Below, piece by piece: positions 4,751 to 5,448 of a stretch of DNA of 5,448 nt. The notes beneath the pieces were generated by a model. The model worked only from the letters and a program-made list of their open reading frames with translations, had not been told where the DNA came from and searched no databases. Every line of letters begins with the position of its first letter. The first letter of the stretch is position 1. A program made the translations under genes and the position numbers. Source of the stretch: Planctomycetales bacterium (GTDB lineage Bacteria; Planctomycetota; Phycisphaerae; SM23-33); NCBI GenBank assembly GCA_030631125.1, contig DAOVLS010000191.1:1-5448 (forward strand). Direction: 5' to 3'.

Positions 4751-5448
4751 ATGATTATTATTGGTGAGAAGATTAACGCGACACGGAAGTCCATCGCCGC
4801 CGCTGTTGCCGACAGGGACGAACAATTCATTATCAACACTGCCGCCGAACAGGTCGCCGCCGGTGCGAATTACATCGACCTGAACGGAGGCGACCCGAAG
4901 GCTGAAGCCGAAATAGCAAACATGGAATGGCTGGTGAAGTTGGTACAGTCCAACGTTGATGTGCCGCTGTGTCTGGATTCAGCCAACATCGACGCAATCA
5001 AGGCCGGGCTGGCGCTGGCGGAAAAGAAACCCATAGTCAATTCCGTCTCCCTTGAGACCGAACGCATGGAGGCCTTTCTGCCCGTACTGGCGGAACACGA
5101 GTGTATGGTCGTTGCGTTGTGCATGTCCGACGCCGGCATGCCCACGGGCGCCGACGACCGCGTCGAGCGGGCTGGGAAACTTATCGAGCAGATTACCGGC
5201 ATCGGGAAAAAGGCCGACGAGATTATCATTGACCCGTGTTTCGTTCCGGTCTCGACCGATCCTCAGTCGGCCCGGAACACCTGCGAGGCCATCAGGATAA
5301 TTCACGAGAATCATCCTGAAGCCCACATCGGCGGCGGGTTGAGCAATACGAGTTTCGGCCTGCCGGGACGAAAATTCATCAACCTGGCGATGGTGGCGAC
5401 GGCTGTCTATCTCGGGATGGACGCCGCTATTGTGGACCCGTGCACGCC
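4751..5448 (+). CDS. Methyltetrahydrofolate:corrinoid methyltransferase, 3' end outside window
   Basis: This is a DHPS-like TIM-barrel, pterin-binding methyltransferase of the AcsE/MtgA group. It moves the methyl of CH3-H4folate to or from Co(I) of a corrinoid protein. The 232 visible residues align end to end with the about 262-residue Moorella AcsE, so roughly 30 or more C-terminal residues lie beyond the window. Visible blocks are IIIGEKIN (2-9), YIDLNGGD (41-48), LCLDSAN (73-79, Asp76), PIVNS (94-98, Asn97), IIDPCFVPVS (159-168, Asp161) and GGGLSNTSFGLPGR (194-207, Asn199). Asn199 corresponds to the residue that promotes methyl transfer in Moorella MeTr. The SNTSFGLP form recalls MtgA/MetH-type pterin domains, so a role in demethylating methylated amines or ethers is as possible as the Wood-Ljungdahl pathway. 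The partner corrinoid protein is not in view. The family call is strong; the exact pathway is open. Confidence 0.92.
   Translation, partial: MIIIGEKINATRKSIAAAVADRDEQFIINTAAEQVAAGANYIDLNGGDPKAEAEIANMEWLVKLVQSNVDVPLCLDSANIDAIKAGLALAEKKPIVNSVSLETERMEAFLPVLAEHECMVVALCMSDAGMPTGADDRVERAGKLIEQITGIGKKADEIIIDPCFVPVSTDPQSARNTCEAIRIIHENHPEAHIGGGLSNTSFGLPGRKFINLAMVATAVYLGMDAAIVDPCT

Overview
The window carries five same-strand protein genes, one of them cut by the right edge, in moderately GC-rich DNA. Three of the gaps hold long, elaborate inverted repeats. The gene set points to an uncultivated or anaerobic member of the Planctomycetota, with Phycisphaerae/Sedimentisphaerales-like lineages the best guess. 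It comprises an excisionase-type HTH protein fused to a receiver-like domain, a lipoprotein SppA, a zinc-ribbon plus single TM plus VWA-like protein, a stand-alone neutral-ceramidase-family hydrolase, and a methyl-H4folate:corrinoid methyltransferase of Wood-Ljungdahl/methylotrophic type. The recurrent AT-rich palindromes and the mostly weak Shine-Dalgarno signals fit this placement. It is an inference from family content and not a database result.

Layout. Positions 1-360 are non-coding apart from a possible 15-codon gene tail at the left edge. They hold a nested palindrome (about 46-295) with 40-nt arms around a terminator-like core, then an imperfect hairpin in the leader of the next gene. 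Positions 361-936 encode the HTH/receiver-like regulator. Positions 938-1083 form a cloverleaf-like palindrome ending in a T run, probably also the terminator of the regulator gene. Positions 1131-2135 encode the lipoprotein SppA peptidase, with an intact Ser/Lys dyad. Positions 2128-2248 are an unusually regular element: two 53-nt arms, each built from seven phased heptamers interrupted by the same 4-nt insert. It begins inside the last codons of sppA. Positions 2314-3294 encode the zinc-ribbon/TM/VWA-like protein. The ceramidase-family hydrolase follows only 33 bp downstream (3328-4623). The pterin-dependent methyltransferase starts at 4751 and runs off the window.

How they may work together. 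The VWA-like and hydrolase genes are close enough to be co-transcribed. The hydrolase lacks a secretion signal and the ceramidase nucleophile Ser, and it sits beside a corrinoid methyltransferase. It may therefore serve a cytoplasmic metabolic route rather than lipid degradation. The regulator and SppA are each isolated from their neighbours by a structured repeat and need not be functionally linked. I see no CRISPR array, tRNA, rRNA, transposase or recognised riboswitch.
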